Shown here piece after piece: positions 1-9,467 of a stretch of DNA of 64,000 nt (its first letter is position 1; each line of letters begins with the position of its first letter). The stretch is from positions 186,001-250,000 of the forward strand of contig NZ_JAMFLI010000002.1 in NCBI RefSeq assembly GCF_023502145.1. The letters run 5' to 3'. The translations under genes were made by a program, and so were the position numbers. The notes under the pieces are model-generated. The model ran no database searches, was not told the origin of the DNA, and saw nothing but the letters and a program-made list of their open reading frames with translations. This stretch comes from Craterilacuibacter sp. RT1T (GTDB taxonomy: Bacteria; Pseudomonadota; Gammaproteobacteria; Burkholderiales; Chromobacteriaceae).

Positions 1-535
1 CGCCGGCAAGCTTGGGGTCGCTGTGGCGCAGCAAGGGCTGGCCGTCGACCCACGCGGTCATCTGTTTGTTGCACACGTTGACGGCGAGACGGTAGCGGCG
101 GCCGGTAAACAGCTCGAACGCCGACTGCACCTGCGAGGGTACGCCGCGGTCGATGTCCGGCAGGCGCAGGTAGCCGACTCCGGCATAGGCACGCTTATCG
201 ATGTCGTACAGCACGAAGCGGGAGAAGCGCACGTCGTGCCACGACAGCATCAGCTCGGCCAGTACGCCCTGATGTACGACGACATCGGTCTCGACACGAT
301 AGTTGGCCGGCAGCGGCAGGCGCGAACGCAATACCGCCATTTCATTGCCGCCACAGCTGTTTTTTCGGTGCTGCTCGCTCAGCGGGATACAGCTGCCATG
401 CAAAGTACCATCGGCTAGCGCTTGCCACTGGCCGCGTATCACCTGCCAATCACGGGTGAAGGCGGCGGGGTCGGGGGTGGTGCTCGCGCAGCCGGCGAGC
501 GCAAGGGAAACAAGGCACAGGGCTAGGGCTTTCAT
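1..535 (-). CDS. Putative lipoprotein, 3' end outside window
   Basis: The frame is open from an ATG at 535 down to the window edge, giving about 178 residues without a stop, so the gene is partial. The N-terminus is a typical lipoprotein signal peptide: charged start, hydrophobic stretch and a lipobox LAGC with the lipidated cysteine at residue 16. The remainder is soluble and beta-rich in appearance, with two further cysteines near residues 49 and 61. I do not recognise the family; concanavalin/laminin-like beta-sandwich proteins can look like this, but that is only a guess. It is divergent from the small secreted protein gene at 586, and the roughly 50 bases between them contain the palindrome CCCAATTGGG (550-559) and an AT-rich run. 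Confidence 0.75.
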   Translation of the reverse strand, partial: MKALALCLVSLALAGCASTTPDPAAFTRDWQVIRGQWQALADGTLHGSCIPLSEQHRKNSCGGNEMAVLRSRLPLPANYRVETDVVVHQGVLAELMLSWHDVRFSRFVLYDIDKRAYAGVGYLRLPDIDRGVPSQVQSAFELFTGRRYRLAVNVCNKQMTAWVDGQPLLRHSDPKLAG

Positions 536-585
536 GCACCTATTCTAACCCCAATTGGGTTTTATTATTTTTATGAAGTGTGTGA

Positions 586-918
586 ATGCATAAGCGGCGG
601 GGGTGTGCAGCAGCCATACTGGCTCTGGTATGGGCTTCGGGGGGCGCGAGTGCCGATGATTTGTTTCAGGGCACACTGATGCCAGTTGGCGCGCAGTGGC
701 AGCTTGAGCGCTGCAACGCAGTCAAAACGCGTTATCGGCTGGTGCTGCCGGCTGGGGCGGATGCACGGCTGGAACAGGCATGGCGCTTGCGTAGTGGTCA
801 TCCCGTGCAGCTGACTTTGCTTGGCGAGGCCGTGGCCGAAGAGGGCGCTTACCGGCTTGAAGTACGCGAAGTGCGTGCGCTGCTATCGGGCAGCTGCCAT
901 CTGGAAAGCCTGTTCTGA
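586..918 (+). CDS. Small secreted protein of unknown function
   Basis: A 110-residue protein with a likely Sec signal peptide (charged MHKRRG start, alanine-rich core, cleavage after GASA near residue 23). The mature part is about 87 residues and has two cysteines (in ERCNAVK and SGSCHLE) that could form a disulfide in the periplasm. I do not recognise a family. It lies 65 bases upstream of the nucleoside deoxyribosyltransferase gene on the same strand and may be co-transcribed. No strong ribosome binding site is visible before the ATG. Confidence 0.6.
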   Translation: MHKRRGCAAAILALVWASGGASADDLFQGTLMPVGAQWQLERCNAVKTRYRLVLPAGADARLEQAWRLRSGHPVQLTLLGEAVAEEGAYRLEVREVRALLSGSCHLESLF

Positions 919-983
919 ATTTGGCGAGACGGCGCTTGTTACGCTGGCCAGTTTGATCCGAACCTTTCATAAGGAGAGATACG

Positions 984-1502
984 ATGCCCCTCAAAGTCTA
1001 CCTGGCCGGCCCCGACGTGTTCCGTGTCGACGCCGATGCCTATTTTGCCTGCCTCAAGGCCGAACTTTTTGCTTTGGGTCTGGAGGGCGTCTCGCCGCTG
1101 GACGGGGAACTGTCCGCGCATGAATCGCCCGCCGCACTAGCTTACGCCATTTATCACGCGAATATCGCGCGCATCGCCGAGGCGGATGCGGTACTGGCCA
1201 ACCTTGCGTGGTTTCGCGGCACCGAACCCGACTCGGGCACCGCCTTCGAGCTGGGCTTTGCCGCCGCGCTGAAAAAGCCGGTGTTCGCCTACAACGTGCC
1301 GGCGGTGCCGATGCAGCGCCGGCTGGCCGGTGAGCTGGCGCTTGTCGCCGATGGCGACACTTTGCGCGATGCGGCGGGGATGGAGGTCGAGAACTTCGGC
1401 CTGCCGCTGAACCTGATGCTCGCCGTGAGCGCGCAGTGTCACGAGACGCGCGAGGCGGCGCTCGCCGCACTCGCCGCCTTCCTGCGCCCGGCAGCGCGTT
1501 AG
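984..1502 (+). CDS. Nucleoside 2-deoxyribosyltransferase
   Basis: A 172-residue cytosolic enzyme of the nucleoside 2-deoxyribosyltransferase family, which transfers 2-deoxyribose between nucleobases in salvage or hydrolyses damaged nucleotides. The family pattern is clear: N-terminal YLAGPDVF (6-13), then a long conserved stretch with D83 and the G-T-A-F-E-L-G-F motif whose E89 matches the catalytic glutamate. Length fits the family (about 150-180). An excellent AAGGAG site precedes the ATG. The downstream gene starts eight bases after its stop, so the two probably form an operon. Substrate preference cannot be read from the sequence. Confidence 0.85.
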   Translation: MPLKVYLAGPDVFRVDADAYFACLKAELFALGLEGVSPLDGELSAHESPAALAYAIYHANIARIAEADAVLANLAWFRGTEPDSGTAFELGFAAALKKPVFAYNVPAVPMQRRLAGELALVADGDTLRDAAGMEVENFGLPLNLMLAVSAQCHETREAALAALAAFLRPAAR

Positions 1503-1509
1503 TGCCGAC

Positions 1510-1950
1510 ATGACAGGTTTTGTCGCAAGGGCGGGCACCCTAGCATTGGGCTTGTCACTCTTGATGGCGGGGGGCGCACAGGCCGCACTGGTCGGCCCCA
1601 GCGGTTTTACCCGCGCTGAAATCGCCGACTTCGCGCGTGAGGTGCAGGACGCGCTCGCCCACGCTGACACCCGGCGCCTGGCGCGCCTGAGCCAGTGGCC
1701 GCTCAGGGTCAACGTGGCGCAGGGCAAGGTGCGCCTGCTCGCGCGCAGCGCCTTGCGCCGCGAATTCGGCCGGGTATTCCCCCCTGCGCTGATCGCCAGG
1801 GTGCGCGCGCAGGACGCGCACGCCCTGTTCGAGAACGCCGACGGGGTGATGTTTGGCGACGGCGAATTGTGGGCGCACGGCGTATGCGAAGACCGCGCCT
1901 GCCTGCGCAGCCGTCTGCTGCTGTTTGCCGTCAACCCGCCCTCTCGGTGA
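1510..1950 (+). CDS. Hypothetical exported protein
   Basis: A 146-residue protein with a Sec-type signal peptide (hydrophobic TLALGLSLLMAGGAQA, cleavage near residue 25). The mature part is charged and contains a C-terminal pair of cysteines in the segment VCEDRACLR, likely a disulfide in the periplasm. It resembles small exported proteins with a SnoaL/NTF2-like or DUF-type fold in its length and its closing strands, but I cannot assign it. It starts eight bases after the deoxyribosyltransferase gene, so they are probably co-transcribed. Confidence 0.6.
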   Translation: MTGFVARAGTLALGLSLLMAGGAQAALVGPSGFTRAEIADFAREVQDALAHADTRRLARLSQWPLRVNVAQGKVRLLARSALRREFGRVFPPALIARVRAQDAHALFENADGVMFGDGELWAHGVCEDRACLRSRLLLFAVNPPSR

Positions 1951-1997
1951 AAAGGCAGGCGGCGCGTGCTGCCTGCCTCTGGCTTGGCTGCTGCCGT

Positions 1998-3527
1998 TCA
2001 GGCCAGCATTACCTGCGCCACCAGCAATAGCGCGCCGAATCCCAGCACGAAACCGACCATGGGCAGCACGAAGCGCACCCAGTGGTTGAAGCGCATGCCC
2101 AGCATCTGCGTGGTCGCCAGCACGAGGCCGGTCGGTGCCAGATACAGCATCGCGTACTGCCCCCAGTTGTACGCCGAGACGACGATGTAGCGCGGGACGC
2201 CGACGGTGTCGGCCAGTGGCGCCATGATAGGCATCGACAGCACGGCAAGACCCGACGAGGACGGCACCACGAAGCCCAGCAGGGTGAAGACCAGCATCTG
2301 CGCGACCGCGAACACGCTGCCGTGCATGCCTGCCACCAGGCCGGAGGCGTAGTGCAGCAGGGTGTCCGAGATCATGCCCTGATCGAGCACGATGTTGACG
2401 CCGCGGGCGAGGCCGATGATCAGCGACACCCCGACCAGTTCGGACGCGCCCTTGGTAAAGGCGTCGACCAGATCTTTCTCGGCCTCGCCCGAGATAAACA
2501 TGATGATGATCGCGATGGCGAGGAAAGATGCGGCCATTTGCGGGAACCACCAGCCACCGGCCATTACCCCCCACACCATCAGCGGGAACGCCGCGACAAA
2601 CAGCGCAAGGATCAGCTTGCGGCGCAGCGTCAAAGGCTCAGCCTCGGTGAGCGAGCCGCCCTCCAAAAAACGCGCGCGAAAGGCCGCGCTGTCCTCGTAG
2701 GTGTAGGAGAAGCTCGGGTCGGCCTTGACCCGTTTGCAGTACCAGTAGAGGTAGCCGATCACGGTGGCGGTGCCGACCACCAGCCCGAATACCCGCCACA
2801 GGATGCCCTCGGTAAACACGATGCCGGCCGCGTTCGAGGCGATCACCACCGAGAACGGGTTGATCGTCGAGAAGGTAGTGCCCATCGACGCGGCGAGGAA
2901 GATGGCGCCGACGCAGACAATGGAGTCGTAGCCCAGCGCGAGGAAGATCGGCACCAGTATCGGGTAGAAGGCGACTGCCTCTTCTTCCAGCCCGCAGGTG
3001 GTGCCGCCCAGCGCCATCACCGTGCATACCAGGGCGACGAACATGAATTCATTGCCCTGCGCCTTTTTGGAGAGCGCGACCAGGCCCGAGTTGAATGCGC
3101 CGGTCGAGTTGACCACGCCGATCAGTCCGCCCAGCACCAGGATGAACACGATGATGTCGACGCCCTCGATGGTGCCCTTGACCATGCTCTCGGTGACGTC
3201 GGAGAGCCCCTTGGGCGACTGCGGCAGCCGCTCGTAGGTGCCGGGGATGGCGATCGGCTTGCGGATGGTGCCGTCGACGAACTGCTTGACGTCGATGCTG
3301 ACGCCCAGCCGGTCAAGTTCGGCCTGCGTGGCCGGCACTTTGTGGCTGGCGCCGGTCGGCGGCGTGACCACCAGCGTTTGCGCCGTCTTGTCGTACGAGA
3401 GCTTGGCGAAGGCACCGGCGGGTACGATCCAGGTCAGGCCGATGGCGACCAGCATAATCAGGAACAGGATGGTGAAAGCGGACGGAAAGGTCTTGAACAG
3501 CCGCCAGCGGGGGTGTGTGGCACTCAT
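1998..3527 (-). CDS. YfcC-family membrane carrier
   Basis: A 509-residue polytopic inner membrane protein of the YfcC family (C4-dicarboxylate anaerobic carrier-like, related to DcuC and arginine/ornithine antiporter-like carriers). It begins with a cytoplasmic basic N-terminus, a first membrane helix (about 15-35), a periplasmic loop, then roughly eleven more helices. The conserved signature with GGTTCGLEEEAVAFYP-like acidic residues and STINPFS in the first half, and VPSSSGLAV in the second half, matches the re-entrant substrate sites of this family. The ATG at 3527 is preceded by TAAGGAGC; the frame is open 44 codons further but without a ribosome site. Substrate unknown; a peptide, amino acid or dicarboxylate is likely. 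Confidence 0.85.
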   Translation of the reverse strand: MSATHPRWRLFKTFPSAFTILFLIMLVAIGLTWIVPAGAFAKLSYDKTAQTLVVTPPTGASHKVPATQAELDRLGVSIDVKQFVDGTIRKPIAIPGTYERLPQSPKGLSDVTESMVKGTIEGVDIIVFILVLGGLIGVVNSTGAFNSGLVALSKKAQGNEFMFVALVCTVMALGGTTCGLEEEAVAFYPILVPIFLALGYDSIVCVGAIFLAASMGTTFSTINPFSVVIASNAAGIVFTEGILWRVFGLVVGTATVIGYLYWYCKRVKADPSFSYTYEDSAAFRARFLEGGSLTEAEPLTLRRKLILALFVAAFPLMVWGVMAGGWWFPQMAASFLAIAIIIMFISGEAEKDLVDAFTKGASELVGVSLIIGLARGVNIVLDQGMISDTLLHYASGLVAGMHGSVFAVAQMLVFTLLGFVVPSSSGLAVLSMPIMAPLADTVGVPRYIVVSAYNWGQYAMLYLAPTGLVLATTQMLGMRFNHWVRFVLPMVGFVLGFGALLLVAQVMLA

Positions 3528-4162
3528 GCGAAGCTCCTTATCGAAGTCACCCGGCAAAAACCGGTAAGCAAGGTCGCGCGCGGCAGGGCGGCAGGCGTGT
3601 GCCGGCCGGCTGGTCGTGGAGGTGACCCGTGAAATCGATAGCGCTATCGCAGGGGCCACGATACGCCGATGGCGTGGCCAGACAACCCCTTTGGGGTATG
3701 CGTCATTTGATTGGCATCAAGTAATAGTAAATTGGAATAAAGTGTTTGAGTGGGTGCGCTGGATTTGATATCCGCTGATGACGCGCACCTTGAGCGATGC
3801 GGCGGTCGCCGCGCTCGCCGTCTTCCTATGCCCGGTGGCGCCTTCAATCTGTCAGGCCGGGATGGCCGGAAGGGCTCATGCCGCTACGCGCGGCCGGTTC
3901 TCACCGCGACCGCATGGGTCACATCATTGCCTTGGCTGCGAACATGACGGCCTGGTGCGCCTTGCCATTGGTCGAGGCATTTTCCTGGTGTAAAGCAGAA
4001 CCCCATCATGCGGATTGATCCAATGGATTAGCTGCCGGAGTGTGATTATTCACAATAATGGAAATATGAGTTTATATGAATATACTTTGAATAAGTTTAT
4101 GCTAACACTCTGGCTGCGGTTGACTCCGCTATTTTGTATCGGCTCTTTAAAGAGGAGTGCCC
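3528..4162. other. Intergenic region with a 14-bp palindrome
   Basis: About 630 bases between the divergent YfcC carrier and chemoreceptor genes. I see no convincing gene: the short open frames here lack ribosome sites and family features. The half near 4030-4140 is AT-rich and should hold the chemoreceptor promoter. A perfect 14-base palindrome CGATAGCGCTATCG lies at 3636-3649, about 110 bases upstream of the carrier start, and could be an operator. Confidence 0.6.
3636..3649. promoter_or_regulatory. Perfect palindrome, possible operator
   Basis: CGATAGCGCTATCG reads identically on both strands. It sits upstream of the YfcC carrier gene and could bind a dimeric regulator. No matching regulator gene is adjacent, and chance occurrence is possible. 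Confidence 0.3.
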
Positions 4163-6043
4163 GTGTTCAAGACCCTGAAATCCAGGCTGGTGATACTGTG
4201 CGCCGGCCTGCTGTTGCTGTTGGCCGCAATCCTGTTTGCCATCTCGTTTACCCAGATGCGCCGCGCCTTGATCGACAGCAGCGATGCCGAGATCAGCTCG
4301 CTTGCGCGCAGCGAGGCCGCCTTGCTCGGCCAGTGGTATAGCGACGAGCTGCGCGACGCCCGCAGTGTCGAGGACGAAACGCAAGCTGCGGACCTTCCCC
4401 GTCTGATCGACCGCCAGGCACGCATCAGCGGTTTCGAGAACCTGGGCGTCGCCTACGCAGATGGCCGTTTTGTGTCCGACCACGGCAAGGTGTTGCCCTC
4501 CGGCTTCGACGCCCGCACCCGGTCTTGGTATCAGGCGGCTAAGCAAAGCGGCGAGGCAGCGCTGTCCAAACCTTACGTCGACGTTGTCAGCAAGAAGCTG
4601 GCCGTCACCCTGAGCGTGCCGTTCAAAGAAAACGGCGCCTTCGCCGGCGTGATCGCTGCCGACGTGCTGGTTGACAAGTTGTTTGCGCAACTGGCCGAGC
4701 GCAAGGTGCGCGCTGACGGCTATGTGTTCCTGCTCGACAAGGACGGCACCGTTATCTCGTTTCCGCAAGCCGAGCATGTGCAAAAGCCGGTATCCGAGCT
4801 GGCCCCCACGCTGACCGGTGAAACGCTAGCCCGCATGGCGAGCGAAGACGAGGGGCGTTCCGTCGTCGTCGATGGGCGCGAGATGGTCGTTGCCTTGCAC
4901 CCGGTCGCCGGCACTGACTGGATCGCCGGTGTGGCGATGGATGAGGCGCTACTCGATACGCCGATCACCCGTTTGAGCTATCTCTTGGGCGGTTCGACCT
5001 TTGGCGTGCTGCTGGTGTTGGTGCTGGTCGGCGGCAGCGTGATCGGGGGCATGCTTTCCGGTCTGACTCGCCTGCGTGATGCGATGCGCGAAATTTCGCA
5101 GGGCGACGCCGACCTTACCCGTGCGCTGCCGGTGAAGGGCGAGGATGAAATCGCCCAGACCGCCGAGGCGTTCAATACCTTCGTCGCCGGCCTGCGCACG
5201 CTGTTCGGCAGCCTGCGCGGCGAAGCGGGTCAAGTCGCCAGCGGTGTCGCCGCGTCCAGTCATCTTGTCAGTGAAGTGGCGGCCGGCTCGCGTGCGCTAT
5301 CCGATGTCTCCAGCGCCAACGCGGCGACACTGGAACAGATTACCGTCAGCATCGCGCAGATTGCCGATGGCGCACAGCAGGCCGACCAGTTGGTGTGCGA
5401 TACGCGCGGAGAGATGGAAGAGAGCGCGCAGGGCATTCGCCGTCTGTGCGAGGGAATGGAAGGTACGGCTACCAGCGTGCGTGCGCTGGAGGGCATGTTG
5501 GGTGTCCTGAATACCCGCGCGCAGGAGATCTCCGGCATCACCGACGTGATCCGTGATATCGCCGATCAGACCAATCTGTTGGCACTGAACGCCGCAATCG
5601 AGGCGGCGCGCGCCGGCGAGCAGGGCCGCGGCTTCGCGGTGGTTGCCGACGAGGTGAGAAAGCTGGCCGAGCGTACCGGGCAGGCCACGCAAGAGATCGC
5701 CGGTATGGTGGAAGCGATCCGCGAGGAGACCGAGCAGGCGGTCGGCGACGTCAATCGCACCGTCGAATCGGTTGAAGGGGGCGTCCGCGTCTCGCGCGAA
5801 GCGGCCCTCCAGATCGAAGACATCCGCCGTGCGATGGGCGAAGTGGTGAGCAAGATGGGCGAGATTAGCCACTCGACCAGCGAGCAACAGGTGGCGACCA
5901 CCCTGATCGCGCAGAGCACCGAGCAGATCAATGGCCAGGTGCTGGAAAACGACAGCCGACTGCAGGACGTCAGCAGTACGCTGACCGAACTGGACACCGC
6001 CGCCCGCCGCATGGGTGACGAATTTGGACGCTTCAAGCTGTAA
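4163..6043 (+). CDS. Methyl-accepting chemotaxis protein (dCache type)
   Basis: A 626-residue chemoreceptor in the inner membrane. Order of parts: membrane helix 1 (about 9-29), periplasmic double-Cache-like sensor (30-270; contains the typical RSWYQAA and DVSKK-type segments), membrane helix 2 (about 275-300), HAMP (300-350) and a long coiled-coil signalling domain whose hairpin tip (about 468-505; core [19 protein letters not shown]) is the near-universal CheA/CheW contact. Such Cache sensors usually detect amino acids or organic acids directly. The GTG at 4163 is chosen because AGAGGAG ends seven bases before it; a GTG six bases earlier is too close. A strong terminator follows. No other chemotaxis gene is nearby. 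Confidence 0.93.
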   Translation: MFKTLKSRLVILCAGLLLLLAAILFAISFTQMRRALIDSSDAEISSLARSEAALLGQWYSDELRDARSVEDETQAADLPRLIDRQARISGFENLGVAYADGRFVSDHGKVLPSGFDARTRSWYQAAKQSGEAALSKPYVDVVSKKLAVTLSVPFKENGAFAGVIAADVLVDKLFAQLAERKVRADGYVFLLDKDGTVISFPQAEHVQKPVSELAPTLTGETLARMASEDEGRSVVVDGREMVVALHPVAGTDWIAGVAMDEALLDTPITRLSYLLGGSTFGVLLVLVLVGGSVIGGMLSGLTRLRDAMREISQGDADLTRALPVKGEDEIAQTAEAFNTFVAGLRTLFGSLRGEAGQVASGVAASSHLVSEVAAGSRALSDVSSANAATLEQITVSIAQIADGAQQADQLVCDTRGEMEESAQGIRRLCEGMEGTATSVRALEGMLGVLNTRAQEISGITDVIRDIADQTNLLALNAAIEAARAGEQGRGFAVVADEVRKLAERTGQATQEIAGMVEAIREETEQAVGDVNRTVESVEGGVRVSREAALQIEDIRRAMGEVVSKMGEISHSTSEQQVATTLIAQSTEQINGQVLENDSRLQDVSSTLTELDTAARRMGDEFGRFKL

Positions 6044-6070
6044 GCCGCGTTTCTGCTTGGATCAACATGA

Positions 6071-6101
6071 GCCGGCCAGACGAGAGTCTGGCCGGCTTTT
6101 T
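6071..6101 (+). terminator. Rho-independent terminator of the chemoreceptor gene
   Basis: An 11-base perfect stem GCCGGCCAGAC / GTCTGGCCGGC with a GAGA loop followed by TTTTT, 27 bases after the chemoreceptor stop codon. Confidence 0.9.
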
Positions 6102-6582
6102 GTATGCCATGGATGAGCATGCTATTGACTTGCCGGCGCCGCCGAATGGCAAGGTATTGCCTTGGAGTCACCTGACGGGGTCTCCGTTGAACCCGGTCCG
6201 TTCCCGTCAGCATCTGGATAGGGAATGGGGCTTGGGCCCTTCGTTTGCGCCGCGGCGGTGGGGCTCTATAGGAACACCCGTGGTGTCATGGCATGGGGTT
6301 TTGACTGAGTGAAAAATCGGCGCGGTGGATCGCTCGGGTGTTGGCGAAGGGAAGGGGCCGGGTGTCGTTTTTTTGCCAAGGGCAGTGCTTGATATTTTTT
6401 TAAAAATCCTTTTGTAACAATGGCTTGATATTTTCTTGATATGGCGGGGCGATAACTGATCGTGCGATGAGGACAACATTGGCATGCATGGCTAACTTGA
6501 TCGACGTTTCCCACCCGGCGCCGGAAATTCCCGGTGCCGGTGGCCTCATCAGTTTCGAAAAAGTGGAATTAGGAAGAGATAT
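6102..6582. other. Intergenic leader region of the sigma factor gene
   Basis: No credible gene in about 480 bases. Two copies of GCTTGATATTTT lie 36 bases apart (6387-6398 and 6423-6434) in an AT-rich segment that may be the promoter region. A long imperfect hairpin (6511-6543) sits in what would be the mRNA leader, about 40 bases before the start codon. Confidence 0.5.
6511..6543 (+). promoter_or_regulatory. Leader hairpin before sigma factor gene
   Basis: CCACCCGGCGCCGG pairs with CCGGTGCCGGTGG across a short AATT-type loop, with one bulged base and one G-T pair. No U-run follows, so it is more likely a leader structure or a protein site than a terminator. Function is inferred only from position. 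Confidence 0.35.
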
Positions 6583-7527
6583 ATGTTCGCTGTTGCAGAA
6601 GCCTGTGTAGTAGACGAGTCGATCGAACTGTTTGCTGAAGACGACGCCCACCTTGCGCCTTGCATGGAAGAGACTGTGCAGGATGTATGGCGTGAAGAGA
6701 CCACTACGCTGACTCGCATCTATCTCAACGAGATCGGGCGCAAGCCTCTTTTGACGCAGGAGGAAGAGCAGCGACTTGCCCGTCGCATGAAGGCAGGGGA
6801 CGAACGGGCGCGGTGCGAGATGATCGAGCGCAACCTCAGATTGGTGGTGTCTATCGTCAAGCATTATCAGAATCGTGGCGTTGATTTCCTGGATCTGATC
6901 GAGGAGGGCAATCTTGGCCAGATGCATGCGCTGGAGAAGTTCGAGCCTGAACTGGGCTACCGCTTTTCGACCTACGCGACCTGGTGGATCCGCCAGAACG
7001 CCGAGCGTGCCCTGCTTAACCAGTCTCGCACCGTGCGCTTGCCTGTGCATGTGGGTAAGCAACTCTCCAAGGTGCAGCGCACCTTGCGGGCGCTGGAGAA
7101 GGAGGGCGGAGGCGAATTTTCGACGACTGAAGTTGCACGTCGCCTGGCATGCCCGCGCGCGGAAGTGGAAGGATTGCTTGAATTACAGGGGAGGTGTGTC
7201 TCTTTTGAGACCCCGTTGGGAAACAATACCGATCTGACCTTGGTTGATGTCCTGGCCGATGATCTGCAGCGCATGCCAGACCAGTTGCTGCATCGCCAGC
7301 AGCTGGATCAGGGATTGCAGGGCTGGTTGAGTGAGCTTACCGCCAGACAGCGTGCGGTCATCGAATTGCGGTTCGGGCTAAATGGGGATGAGCCGCTGAC
7401 GCTGGAAGTGGTGGGCAAACTGCTGGGCATCGGCCGCGAGCGGGTACGCCAGACTCAGATCGAAGCGCTGGAAATCTTGCGCAAGGTCTTGTGTCGTAAT
7501 GGTATCGATGCGGCCGATGCAGACTGA
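6583..7527 (+). CDS. RpoS-like sigma-70 family factor (divergent paralogue)
   Basis: A 314-residue group 2/3 sigma factor that would direct RNA polymerase core to alternative promoters. Region 1.2 (about 43-77; [12 protein letters not shown]), region 2 (86-161; [31 protein letters not shown]), region 3 and region 4 (about 250-305; [15 protein letters not shown] then the helix-turn-helix GRERVRQ) are all present and RpoS-like. Unusual residues: [11 protein letters not shown] where RpoS has [23 protein letters not shown] for GNLGLIRAVEKF, and [10 protein letters not shown] for RVRQIQVEGL. A good AGGAAGAG site precedes the ATG. It lies next to two ToxR-like regulators and an insertion-sequence remnant, which suggests an accessory sigma factor, not the main rpoS. 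Confidence 0.85.
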   Translation: MFAVAEACVVDESIELFAEDDAHLAPCMEETVQDVWREETTTLTRIYLNEIGRKPLLTQEEEQRLARRMKAGDERARCEMIERNLRLVVSIVKHYQNRGVDFLDLIEEGNLGQMHALEKFEPELGYRFSTYATWWIRQNAERALLNQSRTVRLPVHVGKQLSKVQRTLRALEKEGGGEFSTTEVARRLACPRAEVEGLLELQGRCVSFETPLGNNTDLTLVDVLADDLQRMPDQLLHRQQLDQGLQGWLSELTARQRAVIELRFGLNGDEPLTLEVVGKLLGIGRERVRQTQIEALEILRKVLCRNGIDAADAD

Positions 7528-7978
7528 ACGAGTGGTTCGTTCCGTCAGGCTTGTGAGCCTGCGCCTAAAAATGGCGCGCCTCCAATTGCAAGTTGGCCGT
7601 TGAGCTTGGCACGATGTAAGGCCTTGTCCGTAACGCATTTTGCCGGGGTTTCGTGTGTTTTTACGACCAAGGGGCTTGTTGCTGCAAGCCCCTTGGTCGT
7701 GCCTGTTTCCTTGTGTCGCAGTATCCGGTCCACGTTAGTGACAAGCTCAAACATGGCCGCGCAGCGGACACGAATGCCGAAATTCAAACTCCTTTTGAGG
7801 TAACTTCCAGAAGCCACCGCTTTCGCTCTTCAAGCATTAGTAAGGTGTTGATTTTTTATGGTTAAATTTATAATGAGTCGATTGATGGCGGTTCATGTAA
7901 TGTTGGTGCTTAAAAAGCATGGATTATTTGTATCTCATATGTTAAAATGCTAATTTAGCGAATATTCAGTGGCTATTA
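7528..7978. other. Intergenic region with long perfect hairpin and AT-rich tract
   Basis: No credible gene in 450 bases. It contains a 16-bp perfect inverted repeat (7663-7700), then from about 7840 a strikingly AT-rich stretch leading to the first CadC-like regulator, of the sort bound by H-NS-type silencers and by ToxR/CadC-family regulators themselves. Confidence 0.5.
7663..7700. terminator. Long hairpin, likely terminator
   Basis: A perfect 16-base stem ACGACCAAGGGGCTTG / CAAGCCCCTTGGTCGT with a six-base loop TTGCTG, about 135 bases past the sigma factor stop. The run after it (GCCTGTTTCC) is only weakly U-rich, so termination efficiency is uncertain. Confidence 0.55.
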
Positions 7979-9466
7979 ATGTCGGAAGCATGCTACCGGG
8001 TGGGTGATTGGCTGTTTCTGAGCGAACAGGGGTTATTGCGCGACGAGGCACGTGCTGTCGAGGTGGTGCTGACGCCGCGTGCCGTGCAATTGCTGAGTTA
8101 TCTGGTCGAGCACGCCGGTGAAGTATTGGGACGGGACGAGTTGATCGATGGTGCGTGGACGCGCGGCGAAGTAACCGACCATGCGCTGACGCAGGCTATT
8201 TTCGAATTGCGCCAGGTACTGCGTGGTGAGCGCGATAATGCGGCCTGCTATATCCAGACCGTGCCCAAGCGCGGTTATCGTCTGGTGGCACCGGTTGAGC
8301 GCTGTGAGAATAAGTTGTCCGGTGTCGCGCCACCAGCGGCGGCAGTAGCGGACCCCGGGCCTTCTGTTGTCACTGCGGCCCTTGGCGAAAGGCAGTATCC
8401 GTGGCGTCGTCCCGTGCAGCTTATTGGGCTGCTGTTTTTGGTATTGTCGTTGGCGGGCTTCTTTCTATGGCCCACATCCGCGACGGATGTGTCGATGTCG
8501 GATGTTCTCCCCAACACTCAGCGCATCGCCATTCATATTGAGCCGGCTGGCGACGAGCGCTTGACAGCCTTGCAGTATGGTCTGGGCGGTTTTGCCGCCC
8601 ATATCCTGTCCATGCGCACGCCTTACGAGGTGACGCAGTTTGTGCCGTCCGGCGACGGGGCGAACTGCTGCCAGAATAGCGCGCGGGTGCTCCGGCTGAG
8701 CGTCGAGCGCGTCGGTGAGGCCGATTTCATACATGCGCGTTTCGAACACCGGCTGCGGGGGCTGTCACTGTTTGACAAGCGTTACCCCTTGCTCCCACTT
8801 CATGGTGTGATGTCCGCCCTGAGTGCAGACCTGTTGCAGGCCTTGCATTATCCGCGTCCGGCCAAGCCGTTGGCAGCGCCGCCCGCTAAAGACCCTCATA
8901 ATGCTGAACTTTTCTTCCTAGCGTATTACCGGATTGCCAAGGGCGATAAGGTATCGCTGCGCATGGCGCACGCGACACTCCTGCAGATGACGAACCATCC
9001 AAGCCCCAGAACCGAGCTGCTTGCACTGCGCGGCATCGTTGAGCTCGCCTTGAGCGATCTGGATACGGGTGAGGGTGAGCGCTGGTTGAAAGCGTCGGAT
9101 ACGACTTTCGCTATGTTGTCCCAGCAGGAGGACACACCGTATTTTGCCTACCCGGTAGTCTTTGAAGCACGGGCGATGCATGCCTTGTATCAAGGGAGGC
9201 AAACCGAGGGTAGAGCGTTAGTTGAGCAGTCGCTGAATCTGCGTGAAATCTGGCGTGCACAGGTCGTGCGCGGCAAGCTGGCCGAGCTGGATGGCCGTCT
9301 GGATGAGGCGGCCGATGCCTATAGCCGCGCCTATCTGCTCAAGCCGGATGCCGGCACGCTCGCCTGGATTGCCCATTTGGGCTTTGAGACCAAGCTGGCC
9401 GAGCTTGCTCCGCGTCTGAGTGCCCTCGAGGCGCCGGCTATCAAACAGGCTGCTGAGGCGAAGTGA
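7979..9466 (+). CDS. CadC/ToxR-like membrane transcription regulator, copy 1
   Basis: A 495-residue one-component regulator anchored in the inner membrane. Residues 1-105 form an OmpR/CadC-type winged helix DNA-binding domain (LTPRAVQLLSYLVEHAGEV, then the recognition helix region VTDHALTQAIFELRQVL and the closing CYIQTVPKRGYRL). A linker leads to a single membrane helix at about 147-165 and a periplasmic domain (166-495) with two cysteines in NCCQNS and C-terminal helical repeats of TPR character (RGKLAELDGRLDEAADAYSRAY). It would sense a periplasmic signal. The second copy starts one base after the stop. No good ribosome site is visible; upstream DNA is very AT-rich. Ligand and targets are unknown. 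Confidence 0.82.
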   Translation: MSEACYRVGDWLFLSEQGLLRDEARAVEVVLTPRAVQLLSYLVEHAGEVLGRDELIDGAWTRGEVTDHALTQAIFELRQVLRGERDNAACYIQTVPKRGYRLVAPVERCENKLSGVAPPAAAVADPGPSVVTAALGERQYPWRRPVQLIGLLFLVLSLAGFFLWPTSATDVSMSDVLPNTQRIAIHIEPAGDERLTALQYGLGGFAAHILSMRTPYEVTQFVPSGDGANCCQNSARVLRLSVERVGEADFIHARFEHRLRGLSLFDKRYPLLPLHGVMSALSADLLQALHYPRPAKPLAAPPAKDPHNAELFFLAYYRIAKGDKVSLRMAHATLLQMTNHPSPRTELLALRGIVELALSDLDTGEGERWLKASDTTFAMLSQQEDTPYFAYPVVFEARAMHALYQGRQTEGRALVEQSLNLREIWRAQVVRGKLAELDGRLDEAADAYSRAYLLKPDAGTLAWIAHLGFETKLAELAPRLSALEAPAIKQAAEAK

Positions 9467-9467
9467 G

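Noticed and set aside
2082-3632. A 516-codon open frame on the plus strand antisense to the YfcC carrier
   Set aside because: Its composition (D, H, R, Q rich, no known domain) is that of a shadow frame of a GC-rich gene, and the opposite strand has a convincing membrane protein with a strong ribosome site.
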